DNA of 64,000 nt, taken from the NCBI GenBank assembly GCA_037954235.1, contig JBBMOA010000007.1, positions 1,487,001-1,551,000 on the forward strand. The letters run 5' to 3'. The stretch is from Aulostomus chinensis. Its lineage: Eukaryota > Chordata > Actinopteri > Syngnathiformes > Aulostomidae. Position numbers and translations under genes: made by a program. The notes below the pieces were generated by a model. That model searched no databases and had not been told where the DNA came from. It saw only the letters and a program-made list of their open reading frames with translations. Positions 48,668 to 60,385 of this stretch are shown here, piece by piece; the first letter of the stretch is position 1; each line of letters opens with the position of its first letter.

Positions 48668-50745
48668 GTTTCTGCCCGCCAGCTGTGCTGAACCTCGGTC
48701 CCTTGTCTCGAGTTTAACGCTGCCGGAGGCGGTGGGGCGGAGGCGGGGAGGCAGGGAGGGCGGGCCGCGGGGTCGGACGAGCCGAGCAGCTTTACTCGCT
48801 TGTACCTGCAACTGTGGTTAATGCTAATTAGCATTCAAGTCCTCCTTAAACCCCACGAGCACCGGAGCTCCATCAGGATGATTAATCAGCCTTATCAGCC
48901 CACGCGCACAAACAGCCGCGGGCACGGGGACAAACACAACGTGTAAGTTACCCGTTGAACTATTGATTCCCTCCGAATTATACATATTTATTTTCACCAC
49001 AGAATGTAAATGATTCACCGTGAAAGCAGCGCCCAGGGGAGGCGGCTCGCGGAGTTACAAATCAAACAGACAGGTTTCCGGATGTTTTTCTTGATTAAAC
49101 GACATCGCCGGAGCAAAGAGAGGCGCCCGGCGCTCTACCTGGCCAGGTGCTGCCGGCTACAGACGTGCAGAGCAACCTTGAATGTGACTTTACCTCGGGA
49201 CGAAGGCTCCGACTCCCCTGAGCCGGGCAGAGACTCTCACTGATGCGGACCGACGCATCAGTACTCGGACTTCGGTGCTACGTTCAGGCTCCTCGGAAAA
49301 ATATCGTTTTTTTTCACTGAAATAAACTATAACACTGATGGTTTTCATTGATGTCCGGATCAGACATCCACAGATCGCACAAAGGGCGTGTGTAGAATCA
49401 GGTGTGACTCGATAAGTTTCAGAAACAGAGTCAGACGCTTTTCCTCGTCCTGCGTCGCCGTAAGGCCGTGCAGGTGCACGCTCGCGCAGGTGGGACTCCT
49501 TAAACCAGAATCAGCAGACGTTCGGAGTTTATCACCTCTCAGTGTAGACTAAAATTCAGATTTGTCCATATTTTAGACACATGGTTGACTGTTTGCCAAC
49601 TTGGTAAGTTACAAATTCACCGAGTTCACAAAGGCAGCATATTTCAGCGTCACGGTCGCTGTCACCATGGCGACGGAGCGGAAGAGGTGCACCTTATAGG
49701 GTGAAGTTGGACTGCGGCCCGTGTGAGGTCACCATCGGACATGAACCTAGGGTGCGTGTCAGTGGGGCGTGCGGTCGCGGCCCCCGCATCTTTACGTGGA
49801 ATCGAACCGTCGACCTCGTGACGCGATCGTGTTCGTCCCTCTGCGTTTCGAGCATGAACGAACAACTTTTAAATGAGAAATATTTCCCGCTTGTTAGACC
49901 ACGTGTTGACTTCCACTCATTTCTCATAAACTCTGCTCGTTTTCTTTCTCCGTTTCTGCCTTTCAGCTGATGAGCTCACAGCGCTGGGATATGACGTCAC
50001 CAGGGACTCGACCTCAACAGACATCCGGACCTGTTTCAGATTTGCCAGTAATATGCCGGTATTTATCCTGGACGTGTCCTGGCCGGACACAGATCCTGAC
50101 CGACCATAACACCACCACTCCGGTGAAACCGCAGGTAAACGTGGGAGAGACGCCGTCAGAGGTCAGAAGAAATCCATTACTGAGTAACCACTGAGCACAC
50201 ACGCCCGGAGAAACGTCACTCCACGTATCTAAGGACCGTGGTTCCGGTACCCGCAGGGTCGCAAACGTCGGCCGGCTGAGGCGCAGCCGCTCCGGGATCC
50301 TTCCCGGTGAATCGACTGTTGGCTGGCAAGAGGGAGAGGACGACAGGCGGAGCTCTGGAAGCAGAACCAGGCTCCGCTCGCGGTTCTAACAACAGAAACC
50401 GATATCCAGCTCCCTGGGTATCAAAAGTACAAGTACACATTCTACGTGATACTTGTGCATTACAGTACTTGGGTTGTTCAGTTCAGATAAGTGAAGTTCA
50501 AAATCCCCTAAAATAGAATCCCTCCAGCGCAGACACGCGCACCTGAACATGGGTGTGCTGGGAACGTTGACTTACTTCCCACCAGCGGTTGTTGGTGACT
50601 GCAGCCGGAAGGAGGCAAAGACGACGACTGACTCAAACGGGTTTGTTTTGTTTAAATTAATTCACATTTTAAAGTGATTAAAAGTGAAGCCAACTGATGA
50701 AACGCTCCAATATGCGAGCGGTAGCTTGAAGTTCTGCCACCCGCC
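48668..50745. other. Intergenic region between lcat (-) and uba2 (+), head to head
   Basis: The lcat promoter lies at about 48670-48800 (GC-rich, GGCGGTGGGGCGGAGGCGGG). Between about 48.9 and 50.7 kb no exon or known repeat was recognised. Small open frames (for example 49010-49243 and 49701-49970) have no support. Confidence 0.5.
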
Positions 50746-50905
50746 CGGCAGAGGGCGCCGCCGCGCAGCCCCAGAGCAGCCAGCAGAAGAAGACGTCAGC
50801 TAAACGGAAGTTGGGCGGGACTTCGGTTCTGTAGTGGAAAAAAGAAGAAGAAGCTAGCCGCTAGCCTCCCGGTTGCTGGCTCTGGTTCTGTCTCTGCCGA
50901 TCAAC
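50746..50905 (+). promoter_or_regulatory. uba2: uba2 promoter and 5' UTR with CTCF-like, CRE-half, ETS and GC-box motifs
   Basis: CCGGCAGAGGGCGCC (about 50746-50760) closely matches the plus-strand CTCF core. GACGTCAG (50792-50799) is a half CRE. ACGGAAGT (50804-50811) is an ETS site, and GGGCGGGAC (50813-50821) is a GC box. All lie within 160 bp upstream of the ATG at 50906, in a housekeeping-type TATA-less layout. These are motif matches only. Confidence 0.6.
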
Positions 50906-53900
50906 ATGGTCCAACTGGTGGGTTCCCTTCGAAAAGAGCTGGCCGACTCCCTCTCCACGTGCAAGGTCCTGGTGGTGGGGGCGGGAGGGATCGGCTGCGA
51001 GCTGCTGAAGAACCTCGTTCTCACCGGCTTCAAGAACATCGAAGTGGTCTGTAACACTTGCGTTTGTTTGTGAATGTATGCGGGGCGAACATGCTATTAT
51101 GCTAGCTAGGTCTTTGTGCTGCTCAGACGGCTCCGGGGGGTTAGCGGTAGGTGAGTGGGCTCCGACTAATTCCCGGGCTGTTGCTTCTTGAAGAAAGACA
51201 ATGTACGCGTTCTTGTTGTGGGTTCTGGAATGCTCACCTGTACCGAAGCGCATATGTAAGTGGACATGGTCCGAAATTTTGTAGAAAAACCTTTTCCAGC
51301 GTCGAAGCCCCGTAGCTGAGCATTTGGCGCCATTACCGCGGCTAATCTAGCTAGACAACTTCTTTGTAAGTTCTCGCATTAGCCAGCTGGCTTGCAAATG
51401 CGTAACGTGTAGATGGGTCACATTATGCCTGGCAAATACCATGATTCTAGTTTGTGCATCAACCTTACATGTCGATGTTAATAATGGACGAACTACAACA
51501 AATAGGGTTCCGTATCCTCAGCTTGATGTTTAGGGTCGGGACTCTGGCTGTCACGGGTCTCCGTAGGTGGGCTCCCGGATGTTGAGGAGTCCTTCATTGG
51601 TCTGGAGCAGTGGTTCCCAACCTTTTTTGTCTTGTGTACCCCTTGAGTCTATTTGTCAGACCATGAGTACCCCTTCACTTATACGTGTTCATGATTCTCC
51701 AAAAGTAGAACATAACACAACTGAATATTCAACGCAAGTCATTTTATTTCATCTTCTTAAATTGAACATTTAATATTCAGGCATTATCTTCTTATTTAAC
51801 TCAAATTAAACATACAATTTTGTTTAATTTGAGTTAAATACGAAGATAATGCCTGAATATTAAATGTTCAATTTAAGAAGATGAAATAAAATGAATATTT
51901 AATATTCAGGCATTATCTTCTTATTTAACTCAAAAGAAACATCCAATTATGTTGCCTTCAAGGCAGTAAGAAACAATATTACAGTAAACGTTTGTATTAT
52001 TAATATTAATATATTATTATTATATTGTTATTAAAGAAAAATAATAGTTGAAATTAGGCATCTATCCATGTTCACCTGCAGGTAAACAGGTTCCCGCTGT
52101 TTGATTTTGGTATGGCTGTGCCACAGGTTATTGTCTCCCCAGGGAAACAAGTCATAGCGCACACGTACCATTTTATTGACGGACTTATGAAATGATTAAG
52201 AATATTTTTTATTATCGTGGAAATAAATTCTTAATTTTTCCACGTACCCCCTGCAATGTGCTCACATACCCCTAGGGGTACGCGTACCCCTGGTTGGGAA
52301 ACACTGCTCTGGAGAACTGTGCTGCCGCCTTGATTTGCATGGAGCTGATATGTAGAGTTGACTTTGATTATACATGTAATTAATGTCCAAAAGAACTAGA
52401 GATGAATAAACGGCGATGGTCTTCACAAAGACGGCATTGTTGATAACTTGAAATTAAAGGATTTGATGTGTTTTTGGACTGTGGTGGTCAGCTTCCGTTA
52501 AATCAGTATATTGACTGTTTAGATAAATGCTTCCACTGCAAGTCCGTAATTGTGTCATGATGGTTCTTATGGGGCTGACATGCTGATATATTTTAACAAA
52601 TCGCCTCTGCCCTTCACTCCTAAAATGTAGTTTGATAAATCCATTTTCACATCAAAGCCTCAAGGAGCCCTTTTCTAGGACGCTGGGTTATTACACTTAA
52701 AGTGTAATTGCAGTAAATTTTTTTTAAAACAAAAGTTGCTTATATTATCCAAATTTTGGGGGGTCTGTTAATCAACAAAATACTGGAAAAAAAACGTACA
52801 CTGTAACCGACAGCCACTGCAACACTGACATGAGGGAACTTGCCTGCGTCAAATTTTGTCCCCCACAGTGAATGATTTTCTCATTTAAGTGATTCAATAA
52901 TACCAGAGTTGGTATTATGAAGTGGGAGGCGCAGAACAGAAACGTACAATATGGAGTCTGTGGCCTCGAAGCACAACTTGGAAAAAAGTCTTCATAATGA
53001 TTTATACCATATTTCAGTTATGATTTGAAATGTCAATTTTGTACCGCCATCTTGCACGCTTTTATTGATCGTGGCAGTGCACTGGCAAGATCCTGAAGTC
53101 TGCGAGCTGCTCGCCATCCGCGGTGAAGAGGAGATCTGGCGGCAGATTTCTGGAACTGTACGGGACACCGATTTGAGACACGGTGCACTTTTATGTGTGA
53201 TGACGTCATCACGATGACGTACGAGAGAGAAAAACACAGGCACGCAGCCTCACAGTGGAGCTCAGACCCACGTCTGCTGGAAGCCTCAATGAGTCCTGAT
53301 GCTGAGCAAACCCGGGTACAAAAACCCACTTTGACACGCGTTTCAGTGTGAAAGGGGTGTAAGAGAGAATATGTCTGTTGGCCTAATTTCTCTTCTTGTG
53401 CTGTTAAAGGTGTGTATAAATGTTTAATAGTCCAGTACATGGTTCTCAAATGTTTTCAACCAAGTACCAAATCAGACTAACGAGTACTACATTTATGACC
53501 AAGGTTAAAACTACAGGAGCGTAGTAGTTGCCTTACGCTCAACTACACACCTCAGTTTTTTCCTGGTATTTTTTGTTGATCATTATCAGCCACTTTGTGC
53601 AAATGTGTATCACTACAACTACACACCTCAGCCCTGGGCAGACCGCCCTCTCGCGCCTGCTTCAGTCTCAGGTCCGGCTCAGTGCCATCCGGGCTCTGGT
53701 TGTGGTCTCGATCGCAGCAATAGAAGCTTCCTCACACAGATAAGTTGTTGAAAGAAGGAGAAAGCACACATCTGCAGCAGTGCGGGATATTAGCTGTGTC
53801 GCTGCATCCAAAAGTCCAACAAGCGTTTCGTGAAAGCAGACTTGGGGTCTTTCAGATCCTCCGTTCCTGGTCAGTGGTGATCACTGATTTATGATGCAGC

Positions 53901-56900
53901 TGTGCTCAGTTGGATGCTCACCGATGGGCATCAAGCATGGCGGACACAAGTTGAGTTAGTGGCAAAGAAAAAGGCTGCGATTCAACTATAAAGACATGAT
54001 GCAAATAAAAGAGAGATGATACAAATAAAAAGACACAACAGAAGCGGCTCAAGTCAATTGTTCCAGGTTACCAGGGGCATTCAAGCTTAGCTGGAACATG
54101 GGGCCGTCACAGTATCAAAATAGCTGCAAATGTGTACGTCAATCCACACTCACATTGAAGTACGCGTCTGCAGCTATTTTGCTACTGTAGTGGAGCCATA
54201 CGGGAGCAGGTGCCCTGGACGCTTCGGCTGCGCTGCCCGGCTCACTGATGTCAGCTCGAGTTTCAACAGAGCTTCTCTAAATACTGTGTCGCGCGTGACG
54301 TGAAGAACGTGACCATGCAGTTGCCTGAAACAAACGTCTTACAAGACAGACAAGATGGATTGTGACCTAGAATTCAGTGGTCATATTGTCTTTGAAAGTA
54401 TTTACTGTTTGGATTAATATTCTCTCATTTTAAATATTTTGGACTTTTCTCATTGTCAAAAATTGTATTTCTGGGATTCCTCTGCCTACCACTCGAGGGA
54501 GCCGGTGGTACTTGTATGAGCATGACTGGTTGAGTAGTCGTCGGGATGTCTCATCTTGTCACAACTTTGTTGCTCTTTGAAGATTGACTTGGACACGATC
54601 GATGTCAGCAACCTGAACCGGCAGTTCCTCTTCCAGAAGAAGCATGTTGGCAAGTCTAAAGCACAGGTCTGTAACCTCAGAAACACAGGCAGACATCCAG
54701 CAGTTGTGTATGTGTTACATGGCGAACTCTCTGAGACGTGTGGTTTCTGTGACAATGCGCTGTAGACTAAATCGTTCAGCGTGCGGTATTTGTTTGTTCC
54801 TCCCTCGCTCAGTTAACCTTGTGTCCTCCAGGTGGCCAAGGAGAGCGTGCTGCAGTTCTGCCCCACTGCAAATATCACTGCCTACCACGACAGCATCATG
54901 AAGTGAGTTTATGACTTATCCTCTCCCTTTCTGTCATTGCTTGAATCCAATACGACTTGTCTGTGTGAGGAACAACAGATAAACCTAATTCACGGTCTTT
55001 GTCTGTCCGACAGTCCTGACTACAATGTGGAGTTCTTCAGACAGTTCATTCTGGTGATGAATGCTCTTGATAACAGAGGTACCCCCGACCTCACTGTGGC
55101 TTCTCTCAGATGTAAAGACTCAAATGATGAGGATGTTGAGAGACTGTTTGTCTCCGCAGCGGCCCGTAACCATGTGAACAGGATGTGTTTGGCAGCAGAC
55201 ATCCCCCTGATCGAGAGTGGCACTGCTGGTTACCTGGGCCAGGTCACAGTCATCAAGAAGGTACACGTTCACCTCATGGCCTTGCTGAAATCCACCAGCT
55301 CCAGAGTCTTCATATGGCTATGCAAGTAGAGGCTATAAATACCCCAATAGTCATCTTATTGGGTTTCTCCTCTGTCTGTCCCAAGGGAATGACGGAGTGC
55401 TATGAATGCCAACCTAAGCCCGCCCAGAAGACTTTCCCAGGATGCACCATTAGAAACACGCCGTCTGAGCCCATTCACTGCATCGTCTGGGCAAAGTATC
55501 TCTTCAAGTAATTCCACCTCTTCTTCTCATGCCTTCAAACCCTATCCAGGCTTGATTTTTCTCACTGATTCTTCTTCAGGAAATTTTGTTCATTCATAGT
55601 TTCATCAGACAGGACATCATTGGTGATGTCTCCATGTTCCTTTTTGTCTCAACATCATTGCAAACCACTACATTTCAAAGATACCAATGTACTGCTGTGC
55701 TGACCACCATCACAGCCGAGAAGCTGAGGCCAACCTGTTTGTGCAGTTTTTGGTCTCAAGGGTCAGTGTTAAAGAATTAGTGACATCTAGTGGTGAATTT
55801 CATTATTGCAACCTACCTTGTAAGTAAATGTGACAGGATGATCGATGGATTATCCAAGTATTTGTTAAAATGTTAAAAAAAAAAGTACAATGCACAGCCA
55901 GCAGGAAAACAACAGTTGGGAAGCAGAAATACTTGTCAAGTTGTGTGCGGTTCTCTGGAGATCATGAAGAAAATACTTGTCTGGAGTTCCTACTAACCGA
56001 ACGAATCATGGAGCATTTACCCCCCAACTCAGGGTTACATCATTTTATCAAATGGTGTCCAGTCGACTGGGAGAGGCGAATTCAATCCTCGTGGTAAAGT
56101 GGACGTGATCGATGTGTAGAAAAGCCTTGAGTGTTTGAGTCGGTATTGTGATTCCTCCTGAACTGACCTTTGTTCTTGAACTCCAGTCAGCTGTTTGGAG
56201 AGGAGGATGCAGACCAGGAGGTGTCCCCTGACACCGCCGACCCAGAGGCTGCATGTAAGTGGTGCCCTTGTTGCAAAGTTGTGCTCATAGAATTTGGGAC
56301 AGCAGCTTTTGTGGAAGTCGTCAGTTAATCCTCACACAGGGGAAACTACTGGAGCTCTGTGTGAAACGTGCGTGTTCTGTGTGCAGGGAACCCTGAAGAA
56401 ACAGCAGCTCGTGCAACAGCCTCAGAAAAGGACGGCGACATCAAGCGCGTCTCCACCAAAGAATGGGCCCGCTCCATCGGCTATGACCCCATCAAACTCT
56501 TTAACAAGGTATCGGTCTGACAGAGGAACTCTTTCACCAGCGGCTCGTCAACGCGGCCTCTGTCCGGACACGCGTTTTCACTCCTTCAGTTTGAACCTCT
56601 TATGTGGGTGGGTTATTACTGTGGTAACAAGGTGTGGTAACTACGCGGTGCGGTAACTACGCGGTGCGGTAACTACGCGGTGTGGTAACTACGCGGTGCT
56701 AGCAGCTGCTAATGTAAGAGTTTAATTCAGCAGTATCTGGTGCATGGGGCTGAAACCTTGTGTTTGCATGCTGGTTTTTTACACACAGCTTTTCAAAGAT
56801 GACATCATGTACCTGCTGACCATGGACAAACTGTGGAGGAAGAGGAAGGCTCCTACACCCCTGGACTGGCAGCAGCTGGAGAACTCTGGTATGGGTACTC

Positions 56901-59900
56901 GGTTTTTTGGTGGCCCGGTTGTTGGCTTTGAGGGACCTGGTTCGTTGTAGAGCACAGGGATCTGTGTCTCCTGTGTTGTGGCTGATTCTTTTTTATTTAA
57001 AAAGGTCAAATGTGTGAAATGTTCGCCTTCAAACAATGGTTCAAGTGGTTTTGTTGATAAACTCTAAAACTCCCACAGCATGACCCGGTCCATAAACTGA
57101 CCTAATGAAGTTCCATCTATCCATCGCTTATTCCTTACTCGCGGGGGTGGAGCCTATCCCAGCATCTACGGGCGAGAGGTGGGGTTCACCCTGGACAGGT
57201 CGCCAGTTCATCGCAGGGCCAACACAGAGAGACGAACAACCATTCACACTCACATTCACACCTACGGTCAATTTAGAGAATCAATCAGCCTCGTCCCCAA
57301 ATTGATGTCTTTGGACGGTGAGAGGAAGCTGGAGTACCAGAGAGAACCCAGCAGGAACAGGGAGAACATGGAGACTCACACAGAAAGACCCCGTGCTGCA
57401 GCCGGGACTCGAACCTGGAACCTTCTTGCTGGGGGGCCACAGTGAGGACCACTGCTCCACTGTGCAGCCCTGACCTAATGAAGTTTTTCATGCAAATGGA
57501 GAACAATAGCAGGAGCTCGTTAGCAAGGTCCTTCTGAGGCAACAAACCATGTGGGAAGTTTCTGCCCTGTGTGTTAGCGGTGTGAAAGTGTCAGGTGTGT
57601 CTCTGTGTCTGACTCCTGCGCTGTGATCGTGTGTCCCAGCGTGTCCTCAGGAGGAGTCTCCAGGCTTGGGTTTGAAGGACCAGCAGGTCCTGGGTGTTTG
57701 GGGCCACTGCCAGCTGTTCCAGCAGAGCGTTGACACCCTCCGCTCACAGTTGAAGGAGAAGGGAAGAGAAGCTGAGCTTGTCTGGGATAAGGTAACGCAG
57801 ATTTATGAATCAAGAAGACGTCAGGAAACAAAAGCTTTTGTTGTCTTGTCAAGAGTTAAAACAAATTAAATCTGCTCCGGGCTTGTTGAACATCTTGCAA
57901 AAGATTCACCATTGCATTGAAATCTTGTCCAACCTTGAAATGCTGAGTTGAGAACCACCGACGTGAGTGTGACTGCCATGGTCTCGTTGCCAGGATGATC
58001 CTCCAGCCATGGACTTTGTGACGGCTGCAGCCAACCTGCGTATGCACATCTTCAGCATGAACATGAAGAGTCGCTTCGATGTTAAGTGTAAGTTCGCAGC
58101 AGCTCAGTCAGGAACACACGTGCTGTTTATATGTTTGTATCCTTGGATAACAGATTAAATTTGATTTGATCGTATCAGCCATGGCGGGCAACATCATCCC
58201 AGCTATTGCGACAACCAACGCCGTCATCGCCGGGCTGATTGTGCTGGAGGGGCTCAAGATCCTGAGTGGGGAACTGGACTCCTGTCGCACGGTCAGTCCA
58301 GCTACCACGAGACAAAAGCTCCTCTCGCTATCAACTTTCTAGTTGCGTTAAAAGTTCAACCTCATCCCCAGATCTTCCTAAACAAGTGTCCCAACCTGAG
58401 GAAGAAGCTGCTGGTACCGTGCATCCTGGACCCGCCCAGCGCCAACTGCTACGTCTGCGCCAGCAAACCTGAAGTCACCGTCAAAGTCAATGTCCATAAA
58501 ACCATGGTCGTCACGCTGCAGGACAAGGTGATTGAGTATTTTCAGGGAGTGCAGGAGAGAGAAACTCGCTCTGCCTCACAAAAGTCTGATGGGTTAGATA
58601 AAACCCTCAGTATTGTCCGACAGGTTGACTTTGCGCCGAGAGGTTTTAGGACAGCCTTGGATTGAATTAATTATTCTGTTTTATGACCTGAAAGCCAAAC
58701 ACGGTACGCAGCTTTGGGAGCCTTGATGATTGGACGTCTTGTCCTTGTGTTTCAGATCCTGAAGGAGAGGTTTGGCATGGTTGCTCCAGATGTTCAGATA
58801 GAGGATGGAAAAGGCACCATCCTCATCTCCTCTGAGGAGGGAGAGACAGAAGGTGAGGAGGAACCGCAAGAAACCTAGCAAGAAAACTAGCCCGCGTCTC
58901 ATGTGGATTTATTTTGAAATACAAGAAGAACATAAAGCAGCTTGACAAAAGAACAAAATGCTACAGAGGGAAATTGAAAGTATTTGGATTGAATGTGACG
59001 AAAAGTAAAGGGGACGGCCCGGTGGAGCAGTGGTCCTCCCTGTGGCCCCCCAGCAAGAAGGTTGTGGGTGGAGCCCCGGCTGCAGCACGGGGTCTTTCTG
59101 GGTGAGTCTCCATGTTCTCCCTGTTCCTGCTGGGTTCTCTCTGGTACTCCAGCTTCCTCCACAGTCCAAAGACATGCAAATGGGGGCTGGGCTGATTGGA
59201 TACTCTAAATAGGCTCCAGACCCCCTGCAACCCATAACAGGATAAGCGGTAGAAAATGGATGGATGGATGAAAAAGTAAAGGGCTGTGATTTTCCATCTG
59301 GACACAAGAGGGCGCTTTGGCAGTGATCGTGTCCTCAGTTGAACCAGACGAGCTAGGATGAGATGAAACCACCTCTGATGGCGCTGGTTCTGCTCAACCT
59401 CCGCTGGTTTGCAAGGATTTGTACTTCTGAACCTTAAAGTAGCAGCTGTGCATGAGAAGGTTATCCCAGTGCACTAGGAAATGTCTCTGAAATGCATTTA
59501 AAGCAGTGAGTCAGACATCAAGGGTTTGTATTGTGCTTCTCTGCCCCGTCAACACTGATAATTCGGTCCTCACATGTATAGTAACTGAACCACCTGCTTG
59601 TTCGTGCCACCTGTGATTCCCGTGTCGTCTGCTTCCTACCAGCCAACAACTGCAAATTCCTCTCTGACTTTGGGATCCGTAACGGCAGCCGACTGCAAGC
59701 GGACGACTTCCTCCAAGACTACACGCTCCTCATCACTGTCCTGCACACGTACGCCACCTCAGCTTGTGTCCCCCTGCATTTGACATATTACTTTTTGTTT
59801 TGGTGATCAAAAGCTAAGAATGTTTGTGTCTTCTGGCAGTGAGGAACTAGAGAGAGATGTTGAGTTTGAGGTCGTTGGTGAAGCCCCAGACAAAGCCCCG

Positions 59901-60288
59901 CCTCCACAGAGTAACCAGGAAGAGGTTAACAGCATCACCAATGGCAACAAGGACTCCGCCCAGCCCTCCACCTCCTCCTCTAAAGGTTAACAGTTTAGCG
60001 TGGACACATCAGGGATTGTGCGGGATGACATTCAGAGATTCAAATGCATGTAAAGAATCTAATCTTTTCTCCACCGCAGCGGCAGCAGACGATGACGACA
60101 TCATGATTGTGGACTCTGACGAGGAGGCGGCGCCATCCATCTCCACAGCAGCAAGCAGCGCCACCAAGAGGAAATATTCAGATGCAGAAACTGGCGAGAC
60201 ATCCACCAAACGCCCTCGGACGGACCAATCAAGCGCAGCAGCCACTCCCACTGACAATGATGACGATGACATCATCGCTCTGGACTAA
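50906..60288 (+). CDS. uba2: SUMO-activating enzyme subunit 2 (E1 catalytic subunit), complete, 17 exons
   Basis: UBA2 with SAE1 adenylates SUMO, carries it as a thioester and passes it to UBC9, mainly in the nucleus. Exons: 50906-51046, 54583-54666, 54832-54902, 55014-55078, 55160-55260, 55386-55507, 56187-56254, 56387-56508, 56789-56888, 57640-57791, 57994-58087, 58179-58291, 58372-58527, 58756-58852, 59643-59748, 59840-59985, 60080-60288. Phases close to 648 aa (human 640). Seen in order: nucleotide-binding VLVVGAGGIGCELLKNL; DLDTIDVSNLNRQFLFQKKH; Zn ligands in ECYEC; the catalytic Cys in FPGCTIRNTPSEPIHCIVWA; the second Zn pair in NCYVCASKP; the ubiquitin-like domain from FLSDFGIRNGSRLQADDFLQ. 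The acidic tail has DDDIMIVDSDEE (SUMO-interacting type), a KRPR nuclear-localisation stretch and a DDDDIIALD end. Intron 1 (3.5 kb) holds two transposons; introns 9 and 14 each hold a SINE. Confidence 0.97.
51608..52306 (+). mobile_element. hAT-type non-autonomous DNA transposon (699 bp) with an internal long hairpin
   Basis: The terminal inverted repeats are CAGTGGTTCCCAACC on the left and GGTTGGGAAACACTG on the right. They are flanked by 8-bp near-duplications GTCTGGAG (51600-51607) and CTCTGGAG (52307-52314), as expected for hAT. The ends also carry subterminal TACCCC repeats, which are common in Charlie-type elements. No transposase is encoded. The interior has the 73-bp-arm hairpin at 51740-51893 and a third, direct partial copy of the arm at 51894-51935. 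The element lies in uba2 intron 1. Confidence 0.85.
51740..51893. repeat. Near-perfect inverted repeat (73-bp arms, 8-nt loop)
   Basis: Arms 51740-51812 and 51821-51893 are reverse complements with one mismatch (CTTCTTATTT versus CTTCGTATTT). The loop is TACAATTT. The arm motif AATATTCAGGCATTATCTTC recurs once more in direct orientation at about 51901-51920. Confidence 0.95.
53040..53359 (-). mobile_element. Truncated inverted copy of the TTA-flanked MITE (see 19597-20441)
   Basis: It runs leftward from the terminal repeat at 53359 (CACCCCTTTCACACTG on the minus strand, next to TAA at 53360-53362). It matches the first ~320 bp of the copy at 19597 and stops at about 53040, at GATGGCGGTAC. 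The other end is missing. Confidence 0.8.
53425..54480. other. Part of uba2 intron 1 with probable decayed repeat
   Basis: TTCTCAAATGTTTTCAACCA at about 53432 resembles a worn hAT end (compare CAGTGGTTCTCAACC). No partner end was found and no exon is present. Confidence 0.3.
56632..56695. repeat. 16-bp tandem repeat, 4 copies, in uba2 intron 8
   Basis: The unit GTGCGGTAACTACGCG (first and last copies GTGTGG...) is repeated four times with single-base variants. Confidence 0.9.
57113..57472 (-). mobile_element. tRNA-derived SINE, copy C, with intact B-box
   Basis: On its own strand it reads GTGGAGCAGTGGTCCTCA, then AGGTTCGAGTCCCGGCTGC: a good Pol III B-box, unlike copies A, B and D. The body and LINE-like end are as in copy A. 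It sits in the intron between uba2 exons 9 and 10. Confidence 0.85.
59015..59273 (+). mobile_element. tRNA-derived SINE, copy D, with internal deletion
   Basis: The head and body match copy A, including the mutated B-box. After CCAAAGACATGC the sequence jumps to a shortened tail (ACTCTAAATAGGCTCC, AGGATAAGCGGTAGAAAATG and GGATGGATG). It lies in the uba2 intron between exons 14 and 15. Confidence 0.85.
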
Positions 60289-60385
60289 CCCCTCGTCCGC
60301 GAGCGTCCTGAAGGACTGAGAGCTCTCATCCCCGTGACTCAACACACAGTCGGCCTCAATAAAACGCATCTTTTATGAAGAACGG
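60289..60385 (+). terminator. uba2: uba2 3' UTR and polyadenylation signal
   Basis: AATAAA at 60358-60363 lies 70 bp after the TAA stop, so the 3' UTR is very short. Confidence 0.8.

Noticed and set aside
49762..49850. tRNA-like B-box (GGTTCGATTCC on the minus strand, 49799-49808)
   Set aside because: No A-box, acceptor stem or anticodon arm can be folded around it, and the T-stem would not pair. It is probably chance or a SINE relic.
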